Of a DNA stretch of 12,969 bases, positions 6,548 to 12,969 are shown one piece after another (the stretch's first letter is position 1; each line of letters opens with the position of its first letter). The notes beneath the pieces are model-generated. The model had not been told where the DNA came from and searched no databases. It was given only the letters and a program-made list of their open reading frames with translations. The DNA lies in the NCBI GenBank assembly GCA_946621045.1, contig CAMOOA010000022.1, positions 1 to 12,969 on the forward strand, written 5' to 3'. The DNA comes from an uncultured Erysipelotrichaceae bacterium. Its GTDB lineage: Bacteria; Bacillota_I; Bacilli_A; Erysipelotrichales; Erysipelotrichaceae. A program made the position numbers and the translations under genes.

Positions 6548-7572
6548 TACTTTTCAAATTCGCGGCTGCTGGAGGCTCTGCGCTTCAGCACTTTTTTTAC
6601 GCCTTCGAAAATATTTTTGCCGGAGCGCACATACAGATATTTGCGCTCGATCTGACGACGGATCTTCGGCCAGCCCATGTCGGCGTTGATCTCATGAACC
6701 TTCCGGTCATAGTAATCGTCCGCGATCACATAGTCCGGATGTTTCAGGGGGAAGGAGACATCATATGTCTTCATGTTGAAGAGATTCTGCACATCCTTCG
6801 GAAGATCATTGAGATTTGTGAAATGCGTGGAGTCGGCGGAGGCGCCGATATTGCAGATCATGTTGCGGGTCGGAATAATGGCCAGCTGGTGATAGCCGTA
6901 GACCGCAAACTCGAGGAAGAATTCCTCAAAGGCGCGGTGTCCCTGATAATACTCATTCTGTGCATAGGCATCGATCTTCTTCACAAAGGAAGGGTGGTTT
7001 GCGGCTGCCTGATGAAGGAGTTCCATCGTATAGGGCTGCTTTGCGTAAGTGAAGTCATAGTAGTTGTCATAGACCCGCTTCCAGGTCGCAAATCCCCAGA
7101 CATGGGTGGACTTTGCGAAGAAGTAGTCCGCTTCCGGACGGTCATAGGCACCGAGGAAGTTGAGACCGGCAATCATGGAGATCCGGGTATCATCCCTGTA
7201 CTTCTCCAGCAGGTCCCGGCAGAAGGCAAAGAAAGTGGGGGCGGGAACCACGTCATCTTCCATGAAGATGCAGCGGTCAACCCGTGCCCAGATGTATTCA
7301 TTGGCATTCATCTGGTTCTGATACATGCCGTAATTCCGGTCGGAATACAGTTTGTGCACTTCGCAGTCCCAGTCGATTCCGGTATCGATCATCGTGCGGT
7401 TTTCATTGATCAGTGCCCATTCCTCTTCGGTTCTGCCGCCGTCGGAGACGACGAACAGAATGCGGGGACGCACTGCGCGGATCACTTCCCACTGTTTTTT
7501 CTGGCATTCGGGACGGATCCAGATATTGAACTGCACCGGCACATCGACCAGCCATGGTTTCATTTCACTCAT
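6547..7572 (-). CDS. HlpA-like GT-A fold glycosyltransferase
   Basis: This 341-residue soluble protein starts with a GT-A-type strand (DVPVQFNIWIRPE), followed by VVSDGGR near 41-47, DRNYGM at 78-83 and the acidic metal-binding motif MEDD at 104-107. The segment FFAFCRDLLEKYRDDTRISMIAGLN and the aromatic motif WGFATWKRVYD at 159-169 match proteins often labelled hemolytic protein HlpA, which are in fact predicted nucleotide-sugar-dependent glycosyltransferases. It probably adds one sugar to the lipid-linked repeat unit in the cytosol; donor and acceptor cannot be read from sequence. The start is firm: AAGGAG at 7580-7585 lies 7 nt before the ATG. The gene overlaps the end of the flippase gene by 8 nt and abuts the lipoprotein gene, so the three form one operon. 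Confidence 0.85.
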   Translation of the reverse strand: MSEMKPWLVDVPVQFNIWIRPECQKKQWEVIRAVRPRILFVVSDGGRTEEEWALINENRTMIDTGIDWDCEVHKLYSDRNYGMYQNQMNANEYIWARVDRCIFMEDDVVPAPTFFAFCRDLLEKYRDDTRISMIAGLNFLGAYDRPEADYFFAKSTHVWGFATWKRVYDNYYDFTYAKQPYTMELLHQAAANHPSFVKKIDAYAQNEYYQGHRAFEEFFLEFAVYGYHQLAIIPTRNMICNIGASADSTHFTNLNDLPKDVQNLFNMKTYDVSFPLKHPDYVIADDYYDRKVHEINADMGWPKIRRQIERKYLYVRSGKNIFEGVKKVLKRRASSSREFEK

Positions 7573-9127
7573 GTGTTTTCTCCTTTGACGAACGGATGAG
7601 AATTCTCCGGAAGAACTGTTTCTCTTCCGTATTCAGCGCCATGAACCAGATTGCAGCGCCGTAGATGACCGTAATGACTGCGGCCTTGACGCCGACGCCT
7701 TTCCAGCCGCCGAGCGGTATGCGGCTGACGGCAGCGAACGATACGAACAGGGCGATGATATACGGAAGAACAAAGCTTGCGTAGCATTTCCGGAAAAACA
7801 GGAAGATATCAAGATTCAGCCGCTTCTTATAGACGATGTTCATGTAAACAAAGGTGAACATATAGGATGCCGCAATGGCAATGCAGGAACCGAGCGCTCC
7901 GAACCTTGCGGAGAGCGGGAAGGAGAGCAGAACGCAGGTCAGCGCCATGCCGATGTTGCTGAAGGCATAGTGGCGCACCTCATTCTTCGCAATGACCATG
8001 TCATTGGCAATCTGCTGGGTAAACAGCAGAAGATCCGGTATAAACATGAGAACGGCACAGACCGCAGCGCCGATATATTCCTCGCCCATCCAGACGCGCA
8101 TGAAGTCTTTTCCGATACAGATGAATCCGATGAAGAGCAGTCCCATGACCGCAAGCTGATACCGGCCGACACGCACCATCAGGCGGAACAGCTCGTCATC
8201 CTGGCGGTTTGCGACATAGCGCGATACCCTGGCCAGAAACAGACCGTTGACCGCAGCGGCAAACAGGTAGAAGTAACCCTCCAGGGAGTTTGCCGGCGAG
8301 AAGAGGGCGATCTCCCGGCTGTTGGACACCATGCCGAGAATGGTCGGCGCAAGATTGAAGATAAAGCGCTGGCAGATGCTTACTACAGCCGTCCAGACGG
8401 AGAAGGACAGAACACCTTTGAGAATCTCGGGATCCCGGCTGTGAAAGGCAGGCCGGATCGGGGTTTCCCGGTAAACGATGAAGAGCTTAATGATGATGCA
8501 CAGGACGCCGCCCGCCACATTGGCGAGGATCAGCTGTGCGACTCCCTGGCCCCGGACAAGCGCAAGGACGATGAGTCCGACGGTAAACAGCTTCTGAAAC
8601 AGATCTGTCAGCTTCAGCTGGACAAATTTCTCATAGGCGGTGAGGATGCCGTTCAGCGACATGAACGGAAACGCCAGCATGCTGTAGACGGTCATGATGA
8701 TGTAGAGCGGCTTGAATGCCGCAATCTCCTGCGGGGTGAGACCCTTGTAGATCACATCGATCAGGAAATATACCGCAACCATGACAACGATGCTCAGGGC
8801 ATCGATAAGCAGGTACAGACGGGTGACGGTGCCGATCAGCACATTTGCCTTTTCCTCCTCATGCTCCGCCCGGTACTTTGCGACAAAGCGGGCAACCGCC
8901 GCGCTGAGTCCGAAGTCCACCAGGAAGAAGTTCACAAAGCTGAAGGCAAGGGTATACAGTCCGTAGCCGGACTGGCCGAGCTGACGGGCCATCCAGGGAA
9001 GATAGAACAGTGCCGTCAGGGTATTGATCAGAATTGCAATGTAGGATATGAATGCGCCGTATTTCAGCTGTCTGTTTTCATTTGTCATAACGAGTGCATT
9101 ATAGCGTGCAGAGGTCTTTTTTTCCAT
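7565..9127 (-). CDS. Wzx-like polysaccharide flippase (MOP superfamily)
   Basis: This 520-residue protein has about fourteen hydrophobic segments spread evenly along its length. It carries the N-terminal features of polysaccharide exporters of the RfbX/Wzx group: LPWMARQLGQSGYGLYTLAFSFVNFFLVDFGLSAAVARFVAKYR over about residues 43-86. Such proteins move undecaprenyl-diphosphate-linked oligosaccharides from the cytosolic to the outer leaflet. It is the first gene of the minus-strand operon, followed by the HlpA-like glycosyltransferase (8-nt overlap) and the lipoprotein. The start at 9127 has GAGG 6 nt upstream. The alternative ATG at 9088 has no visible ribosome site, so the longer form with its lysine-rich N terminus is preferred. 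It faces the GT2 gene across a 104-bp divergent control region. Confidence 0.92.
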   Translation of the reverse strand: MEKKTSARYNALVMTNENRQLKYGAFISYIAILINTLTALFYLPWMARQLGQSGYGLYTLAFSFVNFFLVDFGLSAAVARFVAKYRAEHEEEKANVLIGTVTRLYLLIDALSIVVMVAVYFLIDVIYKGLTPQEIAAFKPLYIIMTVYSMLAFPFMSLNGILTAYEKFVQLKLTDLFQKLFTVGLIVLALVRGQGVAQLILANVAGGVLCIIIKLFIVYRETPIRPAFHSRDPEILKGVLSFSVWTAVVSICQRFIFNLAPTILGMVSNSREIALFSPANSLEGYFYLFAAAVNGLFLARVSRYVANRQDDELFRLMVRVGRYQLAVMGLLFIGFICIGKDFMRVWMGEEYIGAAVCAVLMFIPDLLLFTQQIANDMVIAKNEVRHYAFSNIGMALTCVLLSFPLSARFGALGSCIAIAASYMFTFVYMNIVYKKRLNLDIFLFFRKCYASFVLPYIIALFVSFAAVSRIPLGGWKGVGVKAAVITVIYGAAIWFMALNTEEKQFFRRILIRSSKEKTHE

Positions 9128-9133
9128 CTTCCG

Positions 9134-9137
9134 CCTC
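9134..9137 (-). promoter_or_regulatory. Ribosome binding site deciding the flippase start
   Basis: On the minus strand GAGG lies 6 nt before the ATG at 9127. The internal ATG at 9088 has no comparable site, so 9127 is chosen. Confidence 0.6.
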
Positions 9138-9156
9138 GGGGGTCCCGGGTTCCCGA

Positions 9157-9176
9157 AACCGGTCCGTTTTCCGGTT
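9157..9176. repeat. Small inverted repeat in the divergent control region
   Basis: AACCGG at 9157-9162 and CCGGTT at 9171-9176 form a perfect 6-bp inverted repeat with an 8-nt spacer. It lies between the two divergent starts, in a stretch unusually rich in GGG/CCC runs. It could be an operator or a leader hairpin of the flippase transcript; short repeats like this can also occur by chance. Confidence 0.4.
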
Positions 9177-9197
9177 CTGTCGATTCCTGCGATGTTT

Positions 9198-9225
9198 TCC
9201 GGCTATAATAAGGAAAGCCGGAGGG
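9198..9225 (+). promoter_or_regulatory. -10 box, flanking inverted repeat and ribosome site of the GT2 gene
   Basis: A perfect TATAAT lies at 9204-9209. It sits between the arms of a perfect 6-bp inverted repeat, TCCGGC at 9198-9203 and GCCGGA at 9217-9222. The second arm runs into the ribosome site GGAGGG at 9220-9225, which is 6 nt before the ATG at 9232. No good -35 box is found 16-18 nt upstream (CGATTC region). If the -10 is used, transcription would begin near 9216 and the leader would be only about 16 nt. Such a promoter would probably need an activator, and the repeat is a candidate operator. Confidence 0.45.
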
Positions 9226-9231
9226 AAAACT

Positions 9232-10158
9232 ATGGGGCAGGACCAGCTTGTGACGATCGTTATACCGACCTATCAGCGGCCGGACCGGATCATGCGCGCC
9301 GTGACGAGCTGTCTTGCGCAGACCTGTCCGGTTGAGATCATTGTTGTGGATGACAACGGAAAGGGAACCGAAGCGCAGAAACAGACGGAAGCCGCCCTGC
9401 AGGAGGCGATTGCCTGCGGACAGGTACGCTATCTTGTGAACGAAACCAATCAGCGGGCATCCTTCAGCCGCAACCGCGGCCTGGAATGCGCCTCGGGAGA
9501 ATATATTACATTTCTGGATGATGATGACGAAATCCATCCGGACAAGCTCCGCCTGCAGGCGGAACTGCTTGAAAAGCTCGGGAAAGACTACAGCTGCTGT
9601 TATACGGCCTACCACAAGATCGTGGAAGGGGGCGCTGTCTACGGCAGTGATGAAACGGTCAGCGGGGCAGTCTATCCCTATGCGCTGGCCCGCGTGATCT
9701 ACAACGGCAGCGGATCCAATCTTCTTGTGCGTACGGAAGAGGCAAGAAGGATCGGCGGCTATGATATCCGCTTCCGCAAGCGGCAGGACATGGAGTTCAT
9801 GGCCCGTCTGCTTAAGGACAGGAAGCTTGCCTATCTGGACAGAGACCTGCTTACGATCCACTATGAGATCCGCGAAAACAAGCTGACCTATGAAGGCCTG
9901 CGCGATGCGGATGAATTCTGGATCGAGTGTTTCAGACCTGAAATCGATGCACTTCCCGAAGAACAGCGCAGGGCAGTCTACCAGTCGCTTGCGCTGGAGC
10001 GCTGGCGCTATTCCATTCCGCGCCGCCGGCAGCGGGACGCAATACGCAACCTGAAGAAATACCACGTGACACCGGGGGTATTTCTGAAATATCTGTTTTA
10101 TCTGATCGACCGTGTGACCGGAAAGAAATCCTATGGCTTCAAGCTCGTTAAATGTTAA
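9232..10158 (+). CDS. GT2-family glycosyltransferase
   Basis: This 308-residue protein has the canonical GT-A architecture of family 2. VTIVIPTYQRPDRI lies at 7-20 and the nucleotide-binding VVDDN at 38-42. SRNRGLECASGEYITFLDDDDE spans 79-100, with the metal-binding DxD at about 96-99. GGYD is at 175-178, and RQDMEF at 184-189 contains the likely catalytic acidic residues. It transfers a sugar from a nucleotide donor, presumably onto the lipid-linked repeat unit in the cytosol. The C-terminal 100 residues are basic and helical, with one weakly hydrophobic stretch (GVFLKYLFYLIDRV) that may touch the membrane. It lacks the paired C-terminal membrane segments of CsbB/DPM-type enzymes. ATG 9232 has GGAGGG 6 nt upstream; longer in-frame starts lie in the control region and lack such a site. 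The 3' end overlaps the next gene by 26 nt. Confidence 0.92.
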   Translation: MGQDQLVTIVIPTYQRPDRIMRAVTSCLAQTCPVEIIVVDDNGKGTEAQKQTEAALQEAIACGQVRYLVNETNQRASFSRNRGLECASGEYITFLDDDDEIHPDKLRLQAELLEKLGKDYSCCYTAYHKIVEGGAVYGSDETVSGAVYPYALARVIYNGSGSNLLVRTEEARRIGGYDIRFRKRQDMEFMARLLKDRKLAYLDRDLLTIHYEIRENKLTYEGLRDADEFWIECFRPEIDALPEEQRRAVYQSLALERWRYSIPRRRQRDAIRNLKKYHVTPGVFLKYLFYLIDRVTGKKSYGFKLVKC

Positions 10159-11767
10159 AAAACGGGATGCGGTATTCGCAGCGGTTCTGCTTGCGGCGGT
10201 ATGCCTTCAGATCTGGAAGGCCTCCGTCGGGATGGGCAGTGCGGATGAGCATTTCTATACCACGCTGGGGTATCGCTTCATGAAGGGCGATGCGCTGTTT
10301 TTTGATGACTGGCACATCGCGCAGATGATTGCCTTTTTCATTGAGCCCCTCGTAAAGCTTTATACCTTTTTGACCGGCGGAACCGGCGGCATCATCCGGT
10401 ACATGCGTTACTGCTATATCGCCTTTACGGCGCTGACCGGAACGGTCTTTTACCTCCGTTTCCGGCACAGTTCTTCCGCCGCAGCCGCAGCCTGCGTCTA
10501 TCTGCTGTATACACCGCTTCAGATCATGGCGCTTTCGTACAATACGATGTCGGCGGGCTTTGCGCTGCTTGCGCTGTGTGCGTATCCCGTAAAAGAGGAA
10601 AACCGCCTGCGGCTGTTTCTGACGGGAATCTTTGCGGCGTTTGCGGTGATCAATACCCCGTATCTCGTGCTTATTTATCCGCTCCTCTGCATTGCGGCCC
10701 TGCGGAATGCCGGATGGTTTTCCCGCCGCCGCTGGTGCTGGCTGAGCCTCGGCGTGCTTGCGGCAGCGCTGCTGTTTGTTATTTATGTCGGGCTCCATAC
10801 CGGATTTTCACAGGTTGTGCAGGGACTGCCGCATCTGATCGATCCTTCCCACAGCAAGGGTCTCTACATGATCGCCCGCAATGTCGCGCTGCTCTGGCGG
10901 TTCTTCGGCGTCTTTGCGGTTCTTATGGCAATGGAGCCGTTTGCGGCATATTACTTCCGCCGGCGGAGGAAGGACAGGCTGGAGCTGTTTCTCAAAGCCG
11001 TGCTTGTCATCAATGCCTGCGCGATGCTGTATGTGTGCTTTGTCTCTGACTACCAGACAGATCTAGGAAGCCGGGGAACCGTGCTGTTTCCGTTCTTCAT
11101 GACCGGTGCGGTTTATCTGGTCCTCTTTGGGGACCGTACATTCCGCAGCGTCTTCTTTGCGGTTTCCGTATTCCATTCCCTGATGATCCTTTCCTCCAGC
11201 AACGTCGGACCGCGTTCCTACTGCGGACCGCTGGTCATCGCCGTCATGATGACCGTGCTGTTTCTTTCGGACCGCAGGGAACTTCATTTCTGGACTGCCG
11301 GGGTGACTGCGGTTCTGCTTGGCTGTCTGCTGTTTTCAAAATGCACGGACGTGTATATGGGAAACGAGTCCTATGATGTCCGCATCAAAGAGGGACCGCT
11401 TGCCGGCCTGAAGGATTCGGCCGCAGCGGTGCAGCGCTATGAAAACGGCCTGGCCGACATGAAGGAACTGAACGGACTGGAAGGGGACAGCGCGATGCTG
11501 GTGACGTGGGAGGTATGGGAATACCTCGCACTCGACAAGCAGATTGCGACCTTCTCCACGTATCCCTACTTCTGGGAGGAGACGGAGTATGTGTCCGCCC
11601 AGCAGGCATATGCAAAACTGCATCCGGACCGCTATCCGGCATGGATCTATCTGGACAGGGAAAATGCGCCGTACCGGATGAAACCGGAAAATGCATTCTT
11701 TGCGGCAATGGAATCCCGCGATCCGCTGCGGGAAGGATTCCTGTTTTACGGAGGTGAACCCCGATGA
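10133..11767 (+). CDS. Polytopic membrane protein, probable GT-C glycosyltransferase (GT39/ArnT-like)
   Basis: This 544-residue protein has a first membrane segment at about 12-30. An extracytoplasmic loop follows with SADEHFY at 36-42 and GDALFFDDWHIAQ at 52-64. About ten further hydrophobic segments run to residue ~400. A soluble C-terminal part (about 410-544) carries aromatic and acidic residues. A DE pair in the first loop, followed by an acidic/His motif, is the layout of GT-C enzymes such as PMT and ArnT, which use polyprenyl-phosphate sugars on the outer face. The match to a named family is only by layout, so the exact family is open. The gene starts inside the GT2 gene (GGAAAG about 7 nt before ATG 10133) and its stop overlaps the GT4 start as ATGA, so the three are translated together. 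It may add a side branch to the exported glycan. Confidence 0.72.
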   Translation: MASSSLNVKKRDAVFAAVLLAAVCLQIWKASVGMGSADEHFYTTLGYRFMKGDALFFDDWHIAQMIAFFIEPLVKLYTFLTGGTGGIIRYMRYCYIAFTALTGTVFYLRFRHSSSAAAAACVYLLYTPLQIMALSYNTMSAGFALLALCAYPVKEENRLRLFLTGIFAAFAVINTPYLVLIYPLLCIAALRNAGWFSRRRWCWLSLGVLAAALLFVIYVGLHTGFSQVVQGLPHLIDPSHSKGLYMIARNVALLWRFFGVFAVLMAMEPFAAYYFRRRRKDRLELFLKAVLVINACAMLYVCFVSDYQTDLGSRGTVLFPFFMTGAVYLVLFGDRTFRSVFFAVSVFHSLMILSSSNVGPRSYCGPLVIAVMMTVLFLSDRRELHFWTAGVTAVLLGCLLFSKCTDVYMGNESYDVRIKEGPLAGLKDSAAAVQRYENGLADMKELNGLEGDSAMLVTWEVWEYLALDKQIATFSTYPYFWEETEYVSAQQAYAKLHPDRYPAWIYLDRENAPYRMKPENAFFAAMESRDPLREGFLFYGGEPR

Positions 11768-12864
11768 AAATACTGTTCTGCACAACCCTGGATCTGCAGA
11801 TCCATACCTTCCACTGGCGAATGATCAAAGCGCTTCATGAACAGGGGCATACCGTTGACGCGGTCACAAACGGAACGGATGAGACGGAAGGCATGAACCG
11901 GAAATATACGGTTCCGTTTCACCGCAATCCGATCCATCCCGAAAATTTCAGGGCACTCCGTCAGCTGCGGAAGATCCTGCGGGAAAACAATTATGATGTG
12001 ATCTCCTGCCATTCGCCGACGGCGGGATTCTATGGCCGGCTGGCAGCCCGCGGAATGAAGATCCGGGTGCTGTATACCGCCCACGGATTCCATTTCTGGA
12101 AAGGGGCGCCTCTGCTCAACCGGCTGGTCTTCAAAAACATGGAGCGGCTTGCGGCGCACTGGACCGACACCCTGATGACGATCAATCCGGAAGACTACGC
12201 CGCCGCAAAGACCTTTCATTATAAGAAGAACGGCGGACCGGTCTATATCCCGGGGGTCGGCGTGGATGTGCACGGCATTCAGAATGACCGGGGAGACCGC
12301 ACGGAACTGCGGAAGGAGCTCGGCATTCCGGAAGATGCCTTCGTCCTGTATTCGATCGGGGAACTGATTCCGCGGAAAAATCACCGGTTTGTCATTGAAA
12401 CACTGGCGCCGCTGTTCCGCGAAGATCCTTCACTCCATTACTGCATCGCCGGAAGCGGAAAGCTGACGGAGGAACTGACGGAGCTGATCCGCTCGCTGGG
12501 GCTGGAAGGGCAGATCCATCTGCTCGGCTTCCGGAAGGATGCCCGAAAGCTCATGTATGCGATGGACCTGTTTGTCTTTCCGTCCTTTCAGGAAGGACTG
12601 CCCGTTGCGGTCATGGAAGCGATGGCTGCCGGACTTCCCGTGATCGCAAGCGATATCCGGGGAAGCCATGATCTGATCCGTGACGGAGAGAACGGCTTTC
12701 TGTACGGGGTCGGCGACAGCGGCCGTCTGATTATGCTTGTAACGCAGCTGAAAGCGAATGAGGCATTGCGGAAGAAGCTGTCCGCACAGGAAACGGAAGA
12801 TGCCGAAGCATATTCGCTGGAAGTCATTGAGCCGCAGATTCTTGCGCTTTATAAAGAGGACTGA
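11764..12864 (+). CDS. GT4-family glycosyltransferase, EpsD/CapM-like
   Basis: This 366-residue protein has the two-domain GT-B layout. The N-terminal acceptor domain has MKILFCTT, SCHSPTAGFYGRLAAR near 81-96, and HGFHFWKGAPLLNR at 107-120, a signature shared with EpsD/TuaC-like enzymes. The C-terminal donor domain has IPGVGVD at 162-168, GELIPRKNH at 199-207, GSGK at 230-233 and the retaining E-x7-E motif with E277 and E285 (EGLPVAVMEA). It probably transfers a hexose or N-acetylhexosamine to an undecaprenyl-linked intermediate in the cytosol. The ribosome site GGAGGTGA at 11750-11757 lies 6 nt upstream and the ATG overlaps the previous stop by 4 nt. It is the last recognisable gene of the window; no terminator follows before the edge that I can call with confidence. 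Confidence 0.94.
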   Translation: MKILFCTTLDLQIHTFHWRMIKALHEQGHTVDAVTNGTDETEGMNRKYTVPFHRNPIHPENFRALRQLRKILRENNYDVISCHSPTAGFYGRLAARGMKIRVLYTAHGFHFWKGAPLLNRLVFKNMERLAAHWTDTLMTINPEDYAAAKTFHYKKNGGPVYIPGVGVDVHGIQNDRGDRTELRKELGIPEDAFVLYSIGELIPRKNHRFVIETLAPLFREDPSLHYCIAGSGKLTEELTELIRSLGLEGQIHLLGFRKDARKLMYAMDLFVFPSFQEGLPVAVMEAMAAGLPVIASDIRGSHDLIRDGENGFLYGVGDSGRLIMLVTQLKANEALRKKLSAQETEDAEAYSLEVIEPQILALYKED

Positions 12865-12969
12865 GGATCCCGGTTCCGCCCGCCGAGCGATAAGGCGTGC
12901 CAAATCGTGTCCATATATCTCATTTTTAGGAGTAAAAACGCCGCAGAACTGATGGTTAAGCGCTCTGCG
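12865..12969. other. Trailing region after the GT4 gene, no gene recognised
   Basis: After a GC-rich stretch to about 12900 the base composition turns AT-rich. A perfect 6-bp inverted repeat, TTTTTA at 12923-12928 and TAAAAA at 12933-12938, encloses GGAG. A second one, CGCAGA at 12942-12947 and TCTGCG at 12964-12969, runs to the window edge with a 16-nt loop. The latter could be the first half of a terminator whose U-tract lies outside. No coding sequence of credible length or composition is visible. Confidence 0.4.

Noticed and set aside
7970..9208. Long plus-strand open frame of 412 codons opposite the flippase gene
   Set aside because: It is highly charged and low in hydrophobic residues, with no recognisable domain or ribosome site. 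It lies wholly antisense to a clear 14-segment flippase, so it is a shadow frame.
9085..10065. Minus-strand open frame of 326 codons opposite the GT2 gene
   Set aside because: It would overlap the flippase start and the control region, and it lacks motifs and a ribosome site. The GT2 motifs on the plus strand are unambiguous.
12865..12969. End of an insertion sequence
   Set aside because: The composition shift is suggestive, but no transposase, no matching second inverted end and no target duplication are visible in the window.
1..12969. tRNA, rRNA, CRISPR arrays or long direct repeats
   Set aside because: Reading both strands I saw no regularly spaced repeats, cloverleaf candidates in the gaps or rRNA-like stretches; the gaps are all under 235 bases.

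Overview
The window looks like a chromosomal surface-glycan (capsule or exopolysaccharide) locus of a low-to-moderate GC Gram-positive bacterium. The support is family resemblance: an EpsD-like GT4 glycosyltransferase, a YfhO-family membrane protein, a Wzx/Wzy pair, a lipobox lipoprotein, AGGAG-type ribosome sites and U-tract terminators. By eye the coding DNA is slightly above 50% GC. I suspect a Bacillota lineage such as Erysipelotrichia or Clostridia, but nothing here fixes the genus.

Region 1 (1-1710, plus strand) is the end of a phosphonate biosynthesis operon: the last 44 residues of a probable phosphoenolpyruvate mutase, a small stand-alone cytidylyltransferase of the type that activates phosphonates with CTP, and a complete TPP-dependent phosphonopyruvate decarboxylase. 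The genes are packed with 10-nt spacing or a 1-nt TAATG overlap. A plausible terminator follows at 1756-1789. Region 2 (1942-5826, plus) holds a YfhO-family polytopic protein of 823 residues and a Wzy/WaaL-like O-antigen polymerase/ligase, with a perfect 8-bp inverted repeat between them and a strong terminator after the second. Region 3 (5969-9127, minus) is an operon read flippase (Wzx-like), then an HlpA-like GT-A glycosyltransferase, then a small lipoprotein with a Pro/Glu/Ser-rich linker; its own terminator lies back to back with the Wzy terminator. Region 4 (9232-12864, plus) starts from a 104-bp divergent control region and encodes a GT2 glycosyltransferase, a GT-C-like polytopic membrane protein and a GT4 glycosyltransferase, all overlapping. 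The last 105 bases hold no gene I can support.

Taken together, the predicted pathway is: cytosolic GT4, GT2 and HlpA-like enzymes build a lipid-linked repeat unit, the Wzx-like flippase moves it across the membrane, and the Wzy-like enzyme polymerises or ligates it. The YfhO-like and GT-C-like proteins could add sugars on the outer face from polyprenyl-phosphate donors. The phosphonate genes would supply a CMP-activated phosphonate to decorate the glycan. The link between phosphonate and glycan is inferred from adjacency. The window contains no initiating phosphoglycosyltransferase, no AEP transaminase and no phosphonate transferase, so these must lie outside if the model is right.
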